Source: Kordia sp964351775 (GTDB lineage Bacteria > Bacteroidota > Bacteroidia > Flavobacteriales > Flavobacteriaceae). Taken from it: 7,581 nucleotides of DNA. The stretch is from assembly GCA_964351775.1 (NCBI GenBank), contig CAYGPQ010000146.1, positions 1 through 7,581 of the forward strand, written 5' to 3'. This document shows, one piece after another, positions 1-6,323 of the stretch. The position numbers were made by a program, and so were the translations under genes. The notes under the pieces were generated by a model that made no database searches, was not told the origin of the DNA, and saw only the letters and a list, made by a program, of their open reading frames with translations. Within the stretch, counting starts at the first letter, position 1, and each line of letters starts with the position of its first letter.

Positions 1-655
1 CTATAAAACCTTCATCTCTAAATTCTATTAAATCTTTTTTTAGTTGAGTTAAATCAAAAGCGTATTCGTAACTTTTTATATCTGGTGTAGCTTTCTGTCC
101 TTTTCTATATCTTTCTTGTTTTTCATAATGTTGTTTGTATCTATTAAGAACTGTTGGTGTCACAGATTCTGAATTTTCAGGTAATAACAACTTTTGCATA
201 TAGTCAAATGTATCTTCCCATAACTGACAACTACTTATAGATGTGATTAAAGTAGAAACCTCATTATTTCCTACTAATCCTCCAGAAGTTAAATTTGCTG
301 AACCACTGACTATACTAACATCTGTATTGTTTTTGAAAAGATAAAGTTTTGGATGAAAAACAGATGTGTTTGTTTTGCCCAAATCTAAATATATAAAGCA
401 ATTACTTTTGTTTTTAAATAGCTTTAACAATATATCTAAAGCTGCTGGTTCTGTTAAACCAAAATATGGCCCTGCAATGATATGCAATGCACAACCATCT
501 TTTATTCGTTTTTTTAAAGTAGGTAAAAGTAATTTCAATCCAGACATTTTTAAAAAAGCTGTTGCTAAATAGATTTCATTATAATTGTTTATTAATTCTA
601 ATAACCATTCTAAATGATTCTTTTCTTTTTTATTATGTATAAGTTGTACTTCCAT
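1..655 (-). CDS. PLD-like (HKD family) nuclease-domain protein, partial, in the type I R-M operon
   Basis: The minus strand is open from an ATG at 655 to the left edge without a stop: 218 codons, with the C-terminus outside the window. The protein has a phospholipase-D-type fold signature. An HxK motif (H101, K103, in FHPKLYLF) is followed by SGSANLT at 117-123 and an acidic residue at E132, which matches the HxK...GSxN catalytic half-site of PLD superfamily nucleases. The N-terminus (about 25-65) reads like the alternating beta/alpha core, with IYLATAFLK and LHIIAGPYFG as probable strands. Residues 165-218 are charged and helical and look like a linker into another domain. It starts 36 nt after the hsdS stop on the same strand, so it is probably the third gene of the hsd operon. 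Members of this superfamily occur alone as nucleases and as the N-terminal domain of DEAD/SNF2-type helicases in defence loci; the truncation prevents choosing. The gene is very AT-rich, like hsdS. The PLD call is firm; its role as an R-M accessory is inference. Confidence 0.8.
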   Translation of the reverse strand, partial: MEVQLIHNKKEKNHLEWLLELINNYNEIYLATAFLKMSGLKLLLPTLKKRIKDGCALHIIAGPYFGLTEPAALDILLKLFKNKSNCFIYLDLGKTNTSVFHPKLYLFKNNTDVSIVSGSANLTSGGLVGNNEVSTLITSISSCQLWEDTFDYMQKLLLPENSESVTPTVLNRYKQHYEKQERYRKGQKATPDIKSYEYAFDLTQLKKDLIEFRDEGFI

Positions 656-691
656 TATACTTTCTCAAATCTATTCTTTTAAAAAAAACAC

Positions 692-1963
692 CTAACAAAC
701 CTTCACCTTACCAGTAACAACACTATGTATCAAACTACTCTTATACTCTTTTAACTTTGCTATCTCTTGTTGTTTTAAGCTAATGGCAGTTTCTATTTTT
801 TGGGAAGCGGCTTCTATATAATTAAGAATCTGTTTTTGTTCTTCAATTGGTGGAAGTGAAATAGGGTGATTATTCAAGTCACTCTGTGTCATGCTTGGCA
901 ATGCAGTTGCTGTACTATAGTAACTGAAAGGTAATGTAGTAGCAACATAATATAGGAATTTCACAATGTTTCCATTTTTAGAATTAGCATAGAACATAGT
1001 ATCTACAGCCCAAAATTTACCTATAAAATAAAGAGGTTTATCAATTGTTCCTTTTCTTCCCAAAAAGACTACCTCTCCATCATACATATAATCAGATGCG
1101 AAAGCAAATTGACCACCAGAACCAATTACTGGATATCCTTCATCTGTTTGAATATGTTTATAATCTGAACCATTATTAATATTTAAACAATATTTCAATT
1201 TCTTAACTTCCCAATGTTCAGGAATCTCACCAATCCACTGCACACCAGAGTCTTTTAGCTTTACACTATCGTCTAAACCACGAGTTACTGCTTTGTGTAT
1301 TAAAATTTGTTTACGTTCTTTCAACAAGTTTATTTGCTGTTCTTTTAAAGAAATCGCTTGGTCAATTTTAGTGGTTTTATCGTTTAAAAATTGTACTATT
1401 TTGGTTTGTTCTGAGAGATTAGGAAATGGCAATTTCATTGACCGTAAATCATCTCTTGAAACTTTTAGCCTCAAAGTGTTATATTTTCCATCTCCTCTAT
1501 CAATAGCCATCAATCCTTTCCCAAGACTATACAAAACACCTTGAACTGTTTTACATCTAAATAAATACTCATAAAACTTTGAGGTATAAGAATTGTTAAG
1601 ACCTCCGTGATATGTGTAATAAACTGGACTTACACAACCAAAATAGTCTGACATACCAACTGCTCCAACAATCATATTCATACTATTAAACACTAAATCA
1701 CCTTTATGAGCTAACTTATATTTGGAAAAATCATCTTTAAAACGATCTAAATTTGTAGTCTTTTCAGCATATAAAGTAACACCTTTATCAATAGAAAGTG
1801 ATAGTATCTCTTTTGTTCTGATGGGCGTATTTTTTTCATTACGCTCTGTTAGAATATGCTTAAAGGATTCAATTTTCCAGTGCTCAGGGATTTCCCCCAA
1901 CCATTCTATTCCAGAATCTTTATAGCTTTCGTAACGCTCTATTTTAGTTTTTACTTCTACCAT
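692..1963 (-). CDS. hsdS: Type I restriction-modification specificity subunit HsdS
   Basis: This is the DNA-recognition subunit, which joins two HsdM to form the methyltransferase and, with HsdR, the restriction complex. Its 423 residues show the usual two-half design. Each half opens with the same signature: DSGIEWLGEIPEHW at 16-29 and DSGVQWIGEIPEHW at 238-251. Target-recognition domain 1 spans about 24-183 and domain 2 about 245-370. Each is followed by a conserved helical spacer, about 184-228 (SEQTKIVQFLNDK...LLKERKQILIHKAVTRGL) and about 373-420 (IEEQKQILNYIE...LKEYKSSLIHSVVTGK). The two domains differ strongly, so the site should be bipartite and asymmetric; it cannot be read from sequence. 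Length is normal for the family and no break is seen. The ATG overlaps the hsdM stop (TAATG), so translation is probably coupled; this also fixes the start. No second or inverted hsdS is present in the window. Confidence 0.95.
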   Translation of the reverse strand: MVEVKTKIERYESYKDSGIEWLGEIPEHWKIESFKHILTERNEKNTPIRTKEILSLSIDKGVTLYAEKTTNLDRFKDDFSKYKLAHKGDLVFNSMNMIVGAVGMSDYFGCVSPVYYTYHGGLNNSYTSKFYEYLFRCKTVQGVLYSLGKGLMAIDRGDGKYNTLRLKVSRDDLRSMKLPFPNLSEQTKIVQFLNDKTTKIDQAISLKEQQINLLKERKQILIHKAVTRGLDDSVKLKDSGVQWIGEIPEHWEVKKLKYCLNINNGSDYKHIQTDEGYPVIGSGGQFAFASDYMYDGEVVFLGRKGTIDKPLYFIGKFWAVDTMFYANSKNGNIVKFLYYVATTLPFSYYSTATALPSMTQSDLNNHPISLPPIEEQKQILNYIEAASQKIETAISLKQQEIAKLKEYKSSLIHSVVTGKVKVC

Positions 1964-4350
1964 TATACCAAGTTTAAAATCTCAGAAATTAAACCATCAC
2001 TTTGTTTTTCTAAGTCTAGAATATCTTTAGTTACGTCTTCTATCTTTCGTAAAGGCTTATGTTTATAAAAATATTTATTAAAGCTAATCTCGTAACCAAT
2101 CTTAGTTGCGTCTAAGTTTATCCAAGCTTCCGATACATGTGGTTGTACTTCGCGTTTAAAGTAGTTGTGTATGTTGTCTTTAAGTGGTACGTTTTCGGTA
2201 TCGCGTAAGTCACTTTCGGTTTCGTAGGTGATGTAGGTATTTTTATGTTGAGATTGCTTCGTTCGTTCCTCTCTCGCAATGACGGATTCGAACGGATAAA
2301 AACCAAAGTCTGCTAGGTCTTTTTCTTTACAATCCAAATGTACTAAGAGTCTTGCTAATTTGTCGCCTGTTAGTTTTTCTACTTTTTTAATCACTTTCTC
2401 CGCAGCGGTATCATACCAACTTACGGCATTTAAAATGGCTTTTTTATCGCTTGCAGAAATGCTTAGCTTTTGCTTTTTTAATTCGGCATCTACCACTTTT
2501 TTAAATTGGTTAAAGTCATTGTATTCGGTTTCTCCAATGGCTTTCCATAACGTAGTTCCTGTGTTGACCAACTGTGCATGTTTTTGCCAAGTCTTTTCAC
2601 TGGTTAGCTTCTTTTTATTGGCAGCCGAAAGGTTGAGTTCGTTTTTCTCACACCAATCTAATAATTGTTTTTCGTAGTCTTTGGTATCTGTATATATACT
2701 GTCACCAAAGGTTTCATACGCATATTGCATGGGCTCCTTTAGAGTTCTGTCAAAACGCAAGGTTTCTATGCGTTCCGCAGTAAACTGTGCTTTCAAACGT
2801 TTGGGACGTTCTATCGTTGCTTTGTAATAACCGAAATCTTCATTATCAAAAACCTTAGCAGAAATACCTTGCTCTCCTTCACGTTCTGCAACACTCATAT
2901 CTTTATAAGTCTTTACTATTTCATTAATGTGCTTTGGTGAGAACTCGCAATTTTTATTTCCTAAGGCTTTACGCATTTTTCGGTAGAGTTGTACTGCATC
3001 AATTAATTGTACTTTTCCTTTTCGGTGTGCAGGTTTGGCATTGCTCAAAACCCAGATATACGTGGTAATTCCTGTATTATAGAATAAGTTGTTGGGCAAT
3101 TGCACAATGGCTTCCAACCAATCGTTTTCAATGATGTACCGACGGATGTTGCTTTCGCCACCACCAGCGTCGCCTGTAAATAAACTACTTCCATTGTGTA
3201 CCGAAGCAATTCGTGTTCCTGTAGGACTTTGTTTTAACGATTTCATTTTGGATACCATTTCCATTAAGAATAGTAATTGTCCATCCGAAGAACGTGGAAT
3301 GGCATCTACATCTTCTGAGATTCCCCAATAGTTTTTGAGTGAGATTTTAAATCGTGGATCAATGACTTCTTTACCATCCTTGATATATTTTTGTTCACTA
3401 CTCCATGATTTTCCATAAGGCGGATTGGACAACATAAAGTCAAAGGTTGTTCCTGCAAATTCATCCGTTGACAAGGTAGAACCCACGCGAATGTTTTCAG
3501 GATTGTTTCCTTTAATCATCATATCCGATTTACAAATCGCATAGGTTTCGTCATTAATCTCTTTTCCATAGAGATATACATCGCCCGACGCTTTTATTTC
3601 GCCTTCTTCATCTTTGATAAAGTTTTGTGATTCTGTCAACATGCCTCCACTTCCACACGCAGGATCATAAATGGTCATTACGGGTGGTAAGTTGTCTTTG
3701 ATAGGATCGAAGATAATATGCGTCATTAAGTCAATAACTTCACGTGGTGTAAAATGTTCACCAGCTTCTTCGTTATTTTCTTCGTTAAACTTTCGAATGA
3801 GTTCTTCAAACACATAGCCCATTCCTAAGTTGGACAAAGCAGGCAACTTGCGTCCGTCTGGATCTTCTTTTTCAAAAGGTGTTAAATTGATGGTCGGTGA
3901 AGTAAACTTTTCCAAGACATCCAACAATACATCTTTAGCTGCCATGTGTGCGACTTGACTACGCAAGTTGAATTTATCTATAATTTCTTTTACGTTTGGA
4001 CTAAATCCATTGAGGTAATCTTCAAAATTGGCTTGTAATATTTGTGTGCTGTTGGTAGCGGTATCTTTTATTTTTTGTAACGTCCATTTGCTCGTATTAT
4101 AAAATACATAGCCAGAGACGTCTGTTAGTCCTTTTTCATCCCATTCCGTAAATTTCAATTCTTCTCTTTGAAATACGGTTTCTTCTAATACGGCATCTTT
4201 GGTAGGCTCTAACAAGGCATCCAAACGTCGTAGTACAATCATGGGTAATATAACGTCTCTATATTTTCCGCGTACGTATACATCTCGCAAGCAATCGTCT
4301 GCAATGGACCAAATAAAGGATACTAATTTATTATGAGAGGATTTATTCAT
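1963..4350 (-). CDS. hsdM: Type I restriction-modification DNA methyltransferase subunit HsdM (long form)
   Basis: This subunit is an adenine-N6 methyltransferase that modifies the sequence chosen by HsdS. The helical N-terminal domain (about 8-180, with RGKYRDVILPMIVLRRLDALLE at 27-48) precedes the catalytic core. The core shows HFTPREVIDLM (199-209), the SAM-binding DPACGSGG (229-236) and the catalytic NPPYG (309-313). At 795 residues it is longer than the 500-550 of EcoR124I-type HsdM. The extra C-terminal part (about 510-795) has the pattern VPLKDNI...FKREVQPHV...AWI...KIGYEISFNKYFY (721-762), which I recall from long HsdM proteins in many bacteria, so the length is a subfamily trait. Residues about 687-702 (FESVIAREERTKQSQH) are encoded by a palindromic repeat and look like an in-frame insertion between FGFYP and the following ITYETESDLRDTE. 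The stop overlaps the hsdS start (TAATG). There is no clear Shine-Dalgarno before the ATG. It is first gene of the operon. Confidence 0.95.
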   Translation of the reverse strand: MNKSSHNKLVSFIWSIADDCLRDVYVRGKYRDVILPMIVLRRLDALLEPTKDAVLEETVFQREELKFTEWDEKGLTDVSGYVFYNTSKWTLQKIKDTATNSTQILQANFEDYLNGFSPNVKEIIDKFNLRSQVAHMAAKDVLLDVLEKFTSPTINLTPFEKEDPDGRKLPALSNLGMGYVFEELIRKFNEENNEEAGEHFTPREVIDLMTHIIFDPIKDNLPPVMTIYDPACGSGGMLTESQNFIKDEEGEIKASGDVYLYGKEINDETYAICKSDMMIKGNNPENIRVGSTLSTDEFAGTTFDFMLSNPPYGKSWSSEQKYIKDGKEVIDPRFKISLKNYWGISEDVDAIPRSSDGQLLFLMEMVSKMKSLKQSPTGTRIASVHNGSSLFTGDAGGGESNIRRYIIENDWLEAIVQLPNNLFYNTGITTYIWVLSNAKPAHRKGKVQLIDAVQLYRKMRKALGNKNCEFSPKHINEIVKTYKDMSVAEREGEQGISAKVFDNEDFGYYKATIERPKRLKAQFTAERIETLRFDRTLKEPMQYAYETFGDSIYTDTKDYEKQLLDWCEKNELNLSAANKKKLTSEKTWQKHAQLVNTGTTLWKAIGETEYNDFNQFKKVVDAELKKQKLSISASDKKAILNAVSWYDTAAEKVIKKVEKLTGDKLARLLVHLDCKEKDLADFGFYPFESVIAREERTKQSQHKNTYITYETESDLRDTENVPLKDNIHNYFKREVQPHVSEAWINLDATKIGYEISFNKYFYKHKPLRKIEDVTKDILDLEKQSDGLISEILNLV
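2251..2285 (-). repeat. REP-like palindromic element translated in frame inside hsdM
   Basis: Read on the minus strand, the stretch has the form CGTCATTGCGAG...CGAAGCAATCT, with ATTGC and GCAAT arms at 2276-2280 and 2253-2257. Sequences of this type (TCATTGCGAG ... CGAAGCAATC) are familiar as dispersed palindromic repeats, mostly intergenic, in Bacteroidota and other bacteria; that is from memory, not a search. Here it is read through in frame as VIAREERTKQS (HsdM residues 690-700), with no stop and no frameshift. One copy is in the window. Confidence 0.7.
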
Positions 4351-4515
4351 GTAGGGTATATTATTCTAAAATTAAAAATCAAACTAGTTGTTAAAGATAT
4401 CCATTTGTACGAAAAGCACATAGGATTTGGACTGCAAAAAATTAAAAGTTTAGGATTAAAAATCAATGATACGTTTTATTGAAGAACTCTAGTTACGGGA
4501 AACCGTACTACTAGC
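4351..4515 (-). promoter_or_regulatory. hsdM upstream region (probable promoter and leader of the hsd operon)
   Basis: The 165 nt lie between the terminator of the gene to the right and the hsdM start, so the operon promoter should be here. The best match to the Bacteroidota -7 box TAnnTTTG on the minus strand is TATCTTTA at 4392-4399, with one mismatch and no convincing TTG about 20 bp upstream; I hold it only weakly. A 12-nt direct repeat, attaaaaatcaa, occurs at 4371-4382 and 4455-4466, possibly by chance in AT-rich DNA. A separate hairpin sits at 4489-4514. No ORF is credible here. Confidence 0.35.
4489..4514. other. Small hairpin with GAAA tetraloop next to the terminator
   Basis: CTAGT plus TACGG (4489-4498) pair with CCGTA (4503-4507) and ACTAG (4510-4514), leaving a GAAA loop on the plus strand and a two-base CT bulge. 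This is a ten-pair stem. It lies 5 nt from the T-tract of the adjacent terminator and is not part of it. Function is unknown. On the minus strand it would sit in the 3' tail left after termination or early in the hsdM upstream region. Confidence 0.45.
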
Positions 4516-4518
4516 ACA

Positions 4519-4562
4519 CAAAAAAACCACCCAAATAGCTTTGATACTACTTGGATGGTTTT
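4519..4562 (-). terminator. Rho-independent terminator for the GIY-YIG gene
   Basis: On the minus strand the arm at 4548-4562 (AAAACCATCCAAGTA) pairs over 15 positions with the arm at 4523-4537 (TATTTGGGTGGTTTT). Two of the pairs are G-U, which form only in minus-strand RNA, and a run of seven T follows. The G-U direction and the T-tract show that it acts on leftward transcripts, separating the GIY-YIG gene from the hsd operon. Confidence 0.85.
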
Positions 4563-4565
4563 ATC

Positions 4566-4711
4566 ACTAGAGGATTGAGACGCTCGAAATCCGGGCTTCG
4601 GGCTTCGGGCTTCGAGAACCTCAGCCCTCGGGGTTCGTAGTCTACACTTCGACATGACTCAGCGCGGGATTCGTAGCCTAAACTTCGACTCAGCTCAGCA
4701 TACATCGAAGG
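4566..4711. repeat. REP-like repeat cluster downstream of the GIY-YIG gene
   Basis: This GC-richer block has several layers. The heptamer GGGCTTC occurs three times in tandem at 4593-4613. The 15-mer cttcgagaacctcag (4610-4624) is the reverse complement of a motif found again at 5110-5124. Two imperfect 33-nt direct copies sharing TTCGTAG-CTA-ACTTCGAC and CTCAGC lie at 4632-4664 and 4668-4700, with a 36-bp period. An inverted pair, GTAGCCT (4673-4679) and AGGCTAC (4709-4715), takes in the stop codon of the GIY-YIG gene. The ACTTCGACTC-GCTCAG core resembles a dispersed repeat common in Bacteroidota genomes. No coding sequence is seen. Confidence 0.65.
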
Positions 4712-5068
4712 CTACTCTTCCTCATTGGAGCTTTGCTCAGAACCCGAACTCGAATTGGAGTCTGAGGCACTCGAAGACTCAATGTCCCGATACGCAATAG
4801 ACAACTCAGGTAGCTTTTCATACTTGCCCGCAATCAACGCTTCCTTCTTCTTCCGACTCCAGCCTTGCACTTGCTTTTCTCTGTAAAATGCGGTGTCTAT
4901 TCGGTTATACGCTTCCACATACACCAACTTTACAGGCAAACGCTTTTTGGTATGATTTGCACCTTCGCCACGATTATGCTGCATAAAGCGCGTTGCTAAG
5001 TACTTGGTGCTTCCTGTGTAGTAACTTCCGTCACTGCATTCCAATATGTACATATAGCCTTTAGCCAT
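4712..5068 (-). CDS. GIY-YIG nuclease domain protein (UPF0213/YhbQ-like) with acidic Ser-rich tail
   Basis: This is a small stand-alone GIY-YIG protein. The two halves of the signature are YMYILE (5-10) and YYTGS (16-20). R27 and H31 follow in LATRFMQH, KLVYVEAY (47-54) forms the next strand, and the family glutamate is E64 in AFYREKQVQGWSRKKKEALI (60-79). The domain ends near residue 94, about where YhbQ-like proteins end. Residues 96-118 are an extra low-complexity tail of Ser, Asp and Glu, ending in NEEE. The DNA encoding the tail holds a copy of the dispersed 15-mer ctgaggcactcgaag (4762-4776), which suggests the tail arose by repeat insertion at the 3' end. Family members are often linked to DNA repair, but substrate and role are uncertain. 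No strong ribosome-binding site precedes the ATG. A terminator lies 150 nt beyond the stop. Confidence 0.88.
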   Translation of the reverse strand: MAKGYMYILECSDGSYYTGSTKYLATRFMQHNRGEGANHTKKRLPVKLVYVEAYNRIDTAFYREKQVQGWSRKKKEALIAGKYEKLPELSIAYRDIESSSASDSNSSSGSEQSSNEEE

Positions 5069-5100
5069 GGTGTTTTGTTTATATAATATTATAAATCACA

Positions 5101-5214
5101 AGAAGCCGACTGAGGTTCTCGAAGTCGGGCTTCGGGCTTCGACTCCGCTAAGCCCTCGCACTCGAGAAATGAAAACCGAACATTGAGCGGAGTCGAAGTG
5201 GAGGCTCTCGAAGA
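5101..5214. repeat. Second REP-like repeat cluster, with a 13-bp perfect inverted repeat
   Basis: The space between the two genes is almost filled by repeats. ctgaggttctcgaag lies at 5110-5124 and a diverged copy, tggaggctctcgaag, at 5199-5213. GGGCTTC occurs twice in tandem at 5127-5140. cttcgactccgct (5137-5149) and agcggagtcgaag (5186-5198) form a perfect 13-bp inverted repeat with a 36-nt loop. The core TGAGCGGAGTCGAAGTG is one I recall as a very common dispersed repeat of Bacteroidota. A further arm pair, GAAGTGGA (5195-5202) and TCCACTTC (5222-5229), encloses the stop codon of the gene to the right. No T-tract follows, so it is not an obvious intrinsic terminator. Confidence 0.7.
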
Positions 5215-5964
5215 CTACTCTTCCACTTCTCCATCCTCACTCGGCAATGGTGTTTCTTCCGAACCCGAACCCACACGCAAACTCACCGTTTGATTGTACT
5301 GCTTCGCCAACACACTAAACTCATTAACCAATTCTTGATGCACCAAATTACTTCCTAAAGTAGCATGTGCCTGTACATGTGCTACCAATTCACGATAGTT
5401 GGTGGTAGCTAATTCACGGACAGCTGTAAAACTAGTGGCTGGATTGGCTGCCGACTCCGATACACGTGCCAAGTAGCGATCGTTAAAAGCTACATTTGCG
5501 GTTTTCAGTTCGGCAATCCAATCTGTAAGTCGCAATGCCGTGATGGCTGCTATTAAATCGGTTTCGGTTTCCCAATCGGACAGCATGCTATCAATCACAG
5601 CCGTTTCGGCTTGGTAGTTCATTCGTGGAATATTCGTTCCGTAATTATTGAGATTGAAAAGCAAACTACGTGCTGCGGATTGCTGCGCTTCGTCATAATG
5701 ATAATTCAACGCTTCCAAAGTTGCTTTGATGCCCATAAACGCTTTGTCACGTCGGTCATCTAAATCAATCAACTCTTGGGTAATACCACTGCTTTGTTCC
5801 TGTTGAAACAAATCGTCTATTTGGCTGGTTACTGTTGCCAACGCATCACGTTGTGTCGTTAGTTGTAACGTGCCAACCTCTTGTGCATTGACCAATTCTA
5901 ATACATCTTTCATGTATTGTAAAAATTCGCTATTTCGATAGCGTGCTAACATAGGATCATTCAT
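5215..5964 (-). CDS. Helical protein of unknown function, possibly DUF6261 family
   Basis: The 249-residue product has no signal peptide and no membrane segment and is predicted almost entirely helical by eye. It begins ARYRNSEFLQYMKDVLELV (7-25), followed by long amphipathic stretches such as QRDALATVTSQIDDLFQQ (38-55), LIDLDDRRDKAFMGIKATLEALN (65-87) and TAVRELATTNYRELVAHVQAHA (180-201). It ends in an acidic, Ser/Glu-rich tail (233-249). The order of features, including RRDKAF followed by AA-SLLFNLNNYGT (97-110), reminds me of the Bacteroidota family DUF6261, but I cannot confirm that. No catalytic motif is visible. The ATG at 5964 is preceded by AGGAAA 6 nt upstream, a usable ribosome-binding site. 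The stop lies inside a hairpin of the repeat cluster downstream. Codon use is more GC-balanced than in hsdS. Confidence 0.75.
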   Translation of the reverse strand: MNDPMLARYRNSEFLQYMKDVLELVNAQEVGTLQLTTQRDALATVTSQIDDLFQQEQSSGITQELIDLDDRRDKAFMGIKATLEALNYHYDEAQQSAARSLLFNLNNYGTNIPRMNYQAETAVIDSMLSDWETETDLIAAITALRLTDWIAELKTANVAFNDRYLARVSESAANPATSFTAVRELATTNYRELVAHVQAHATLGSNLVHQELVNEFSVLAKQYNQTVSLRVGSGSEETPLPSEDGEVEE

Positions 5965-5985
5965 AATTTCCTGTTTTTAAAGAAT

Positions 5986-6189
5986 TCATAATATTTTAAC
6001 ATTTTTAAGTGGTTTCATTGAAGAATTCGCAATAAAATCGCCAACGAAACCTTCTCGCAGCAATGCGACAAGCTTTTGTTTAACTTCAGAAGCGTCTCGC
6101 AGACCTGCAGCAAGCTTTTGTTCAACTTCAGAAGCGTCTCGCAGAGCTGCAACAAGCTTTTGTGCACACAAAAAAGTTGCTTGCATCAC
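5986..6189 (-). CDS. Short ORF built of 14-residue tandem repeats, doubtful gene
   Basis: This open frame has 67 codons starting at GTG 6189, or 66 from the ATG at 6186. It ends 21 nt before the gene at 5964, on the same strand. Residues 10-51 are three 14-residue units: QKLVAALRDASEVE (10-23), QKLAAGLRDASEVK (24-37) and the diverged QKLVALLREGFVGD (38-51). If made, the repeats would form an amphipathic helix or coiled coil. The last 16 residues show no recognisable motif. No clear ribosome-binding site is seen. A 42-bp tandem repeat stays open in this frame simply because 42 is a multiple of 3, so the ORF could be accidental. The alternative is a leader repeat upstream of the 249-aa gene. 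Confidence 0.35.
   Translation of the reverse strand: MMQATFLCAQKLVAALRDASEVEQKLAAGLRDASEVKQKLVALLREGFVGDFIANSSMKPLKNVKIL
6037..6162. repeat. 42-bp tandem repeat, three copies
   Basis: Copies lie at 6121-6162, 6079-6120 and 6037-6078, each starting CAAAAGCTTG on the minus strand. The first two differ at 3 of 42 positions. The third matches in the first half (CAAAAGCTTG then CTGCGAGA) and then diverges. Each unit contains a HindIII-type AAGCTT. The first two also contain two small palindromes that abut, GTCTgcgAGAC (weaker in copy one) and CTTCtGAAG. Confidence 0.85.
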
Positions 6190-6323
6190 TGTTTGATAGT
6201 ATGAATCTCTAAAAAATATTTGAAAAAGTAAGGGAAGAATGTATAAGCGTCGTAAATAATTAATAAGCGTTAAATATTTTCTGTAAGCGTTAAATTTTAA
6301 GAAATTTTTACTTACTTATTGGC
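6190..6323 (-). promoter_or_regulatory. Upstream region with three direct repeats at a 20-bp period (possible operator)
   Basis: The AT-rich stretch upstream of the repeat ORF and the 249-aa gene contains TAAGCGT at 6244-6250, 6264-6270 and 6284-6290, exactly 20 bp apart. Each is followed by (CG)TAAAT, so the minus-strand form of the last two is ATTTAACGCTTA. A period near two helical turns puts the sites on one face of the DNA, as expected for a protein that binds direct repeats. A consensus Bacteroidota promoter is not clear; TACTTTTT at 6222-6229 is a poor candidate. Operator function is inference. Confidence 0.5.

Noticed and set aside
366..572. Plus-strand open frame of 68 codons
   Set aside because: It is antisense to the PLD-like gene, which has recognisable catalytic motifs in the other strand.
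681..688. A8 tract between hsdS and the PLD gene as a contingency locus
   Set aside because: It lies outside both reading frames, in an AT-rich 36-nt spacer, and eight A is ordinary at this composition.
692..1963. Phase-variable hsdS inversion system
   Set aside because: No second hsdS in inverted orientation, no recombinase gene and no inverted repeats of useful length around hsdS are visible in the window.
2251..2285. Possible frameshift or pseudogene in hsdM at the repeat
   Set aside because: The reading frame continues without a stop through the insert, and the C-terminal family pattern follows in the same frame.
2118..2306. Minus-strand frame of 62 codons within hsdM
   Set aside because: It is an out-of-frame reading of hsdM opened partly by the palindromic insert. 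It has no start context or motif.
4371..4466. 12-nt direct repeat (4371-4382, 4455-4466) as attachment sites
   Set aside because: It is short, AT-rich and only 84 bp apart, with no integrase or tRNA nearby.
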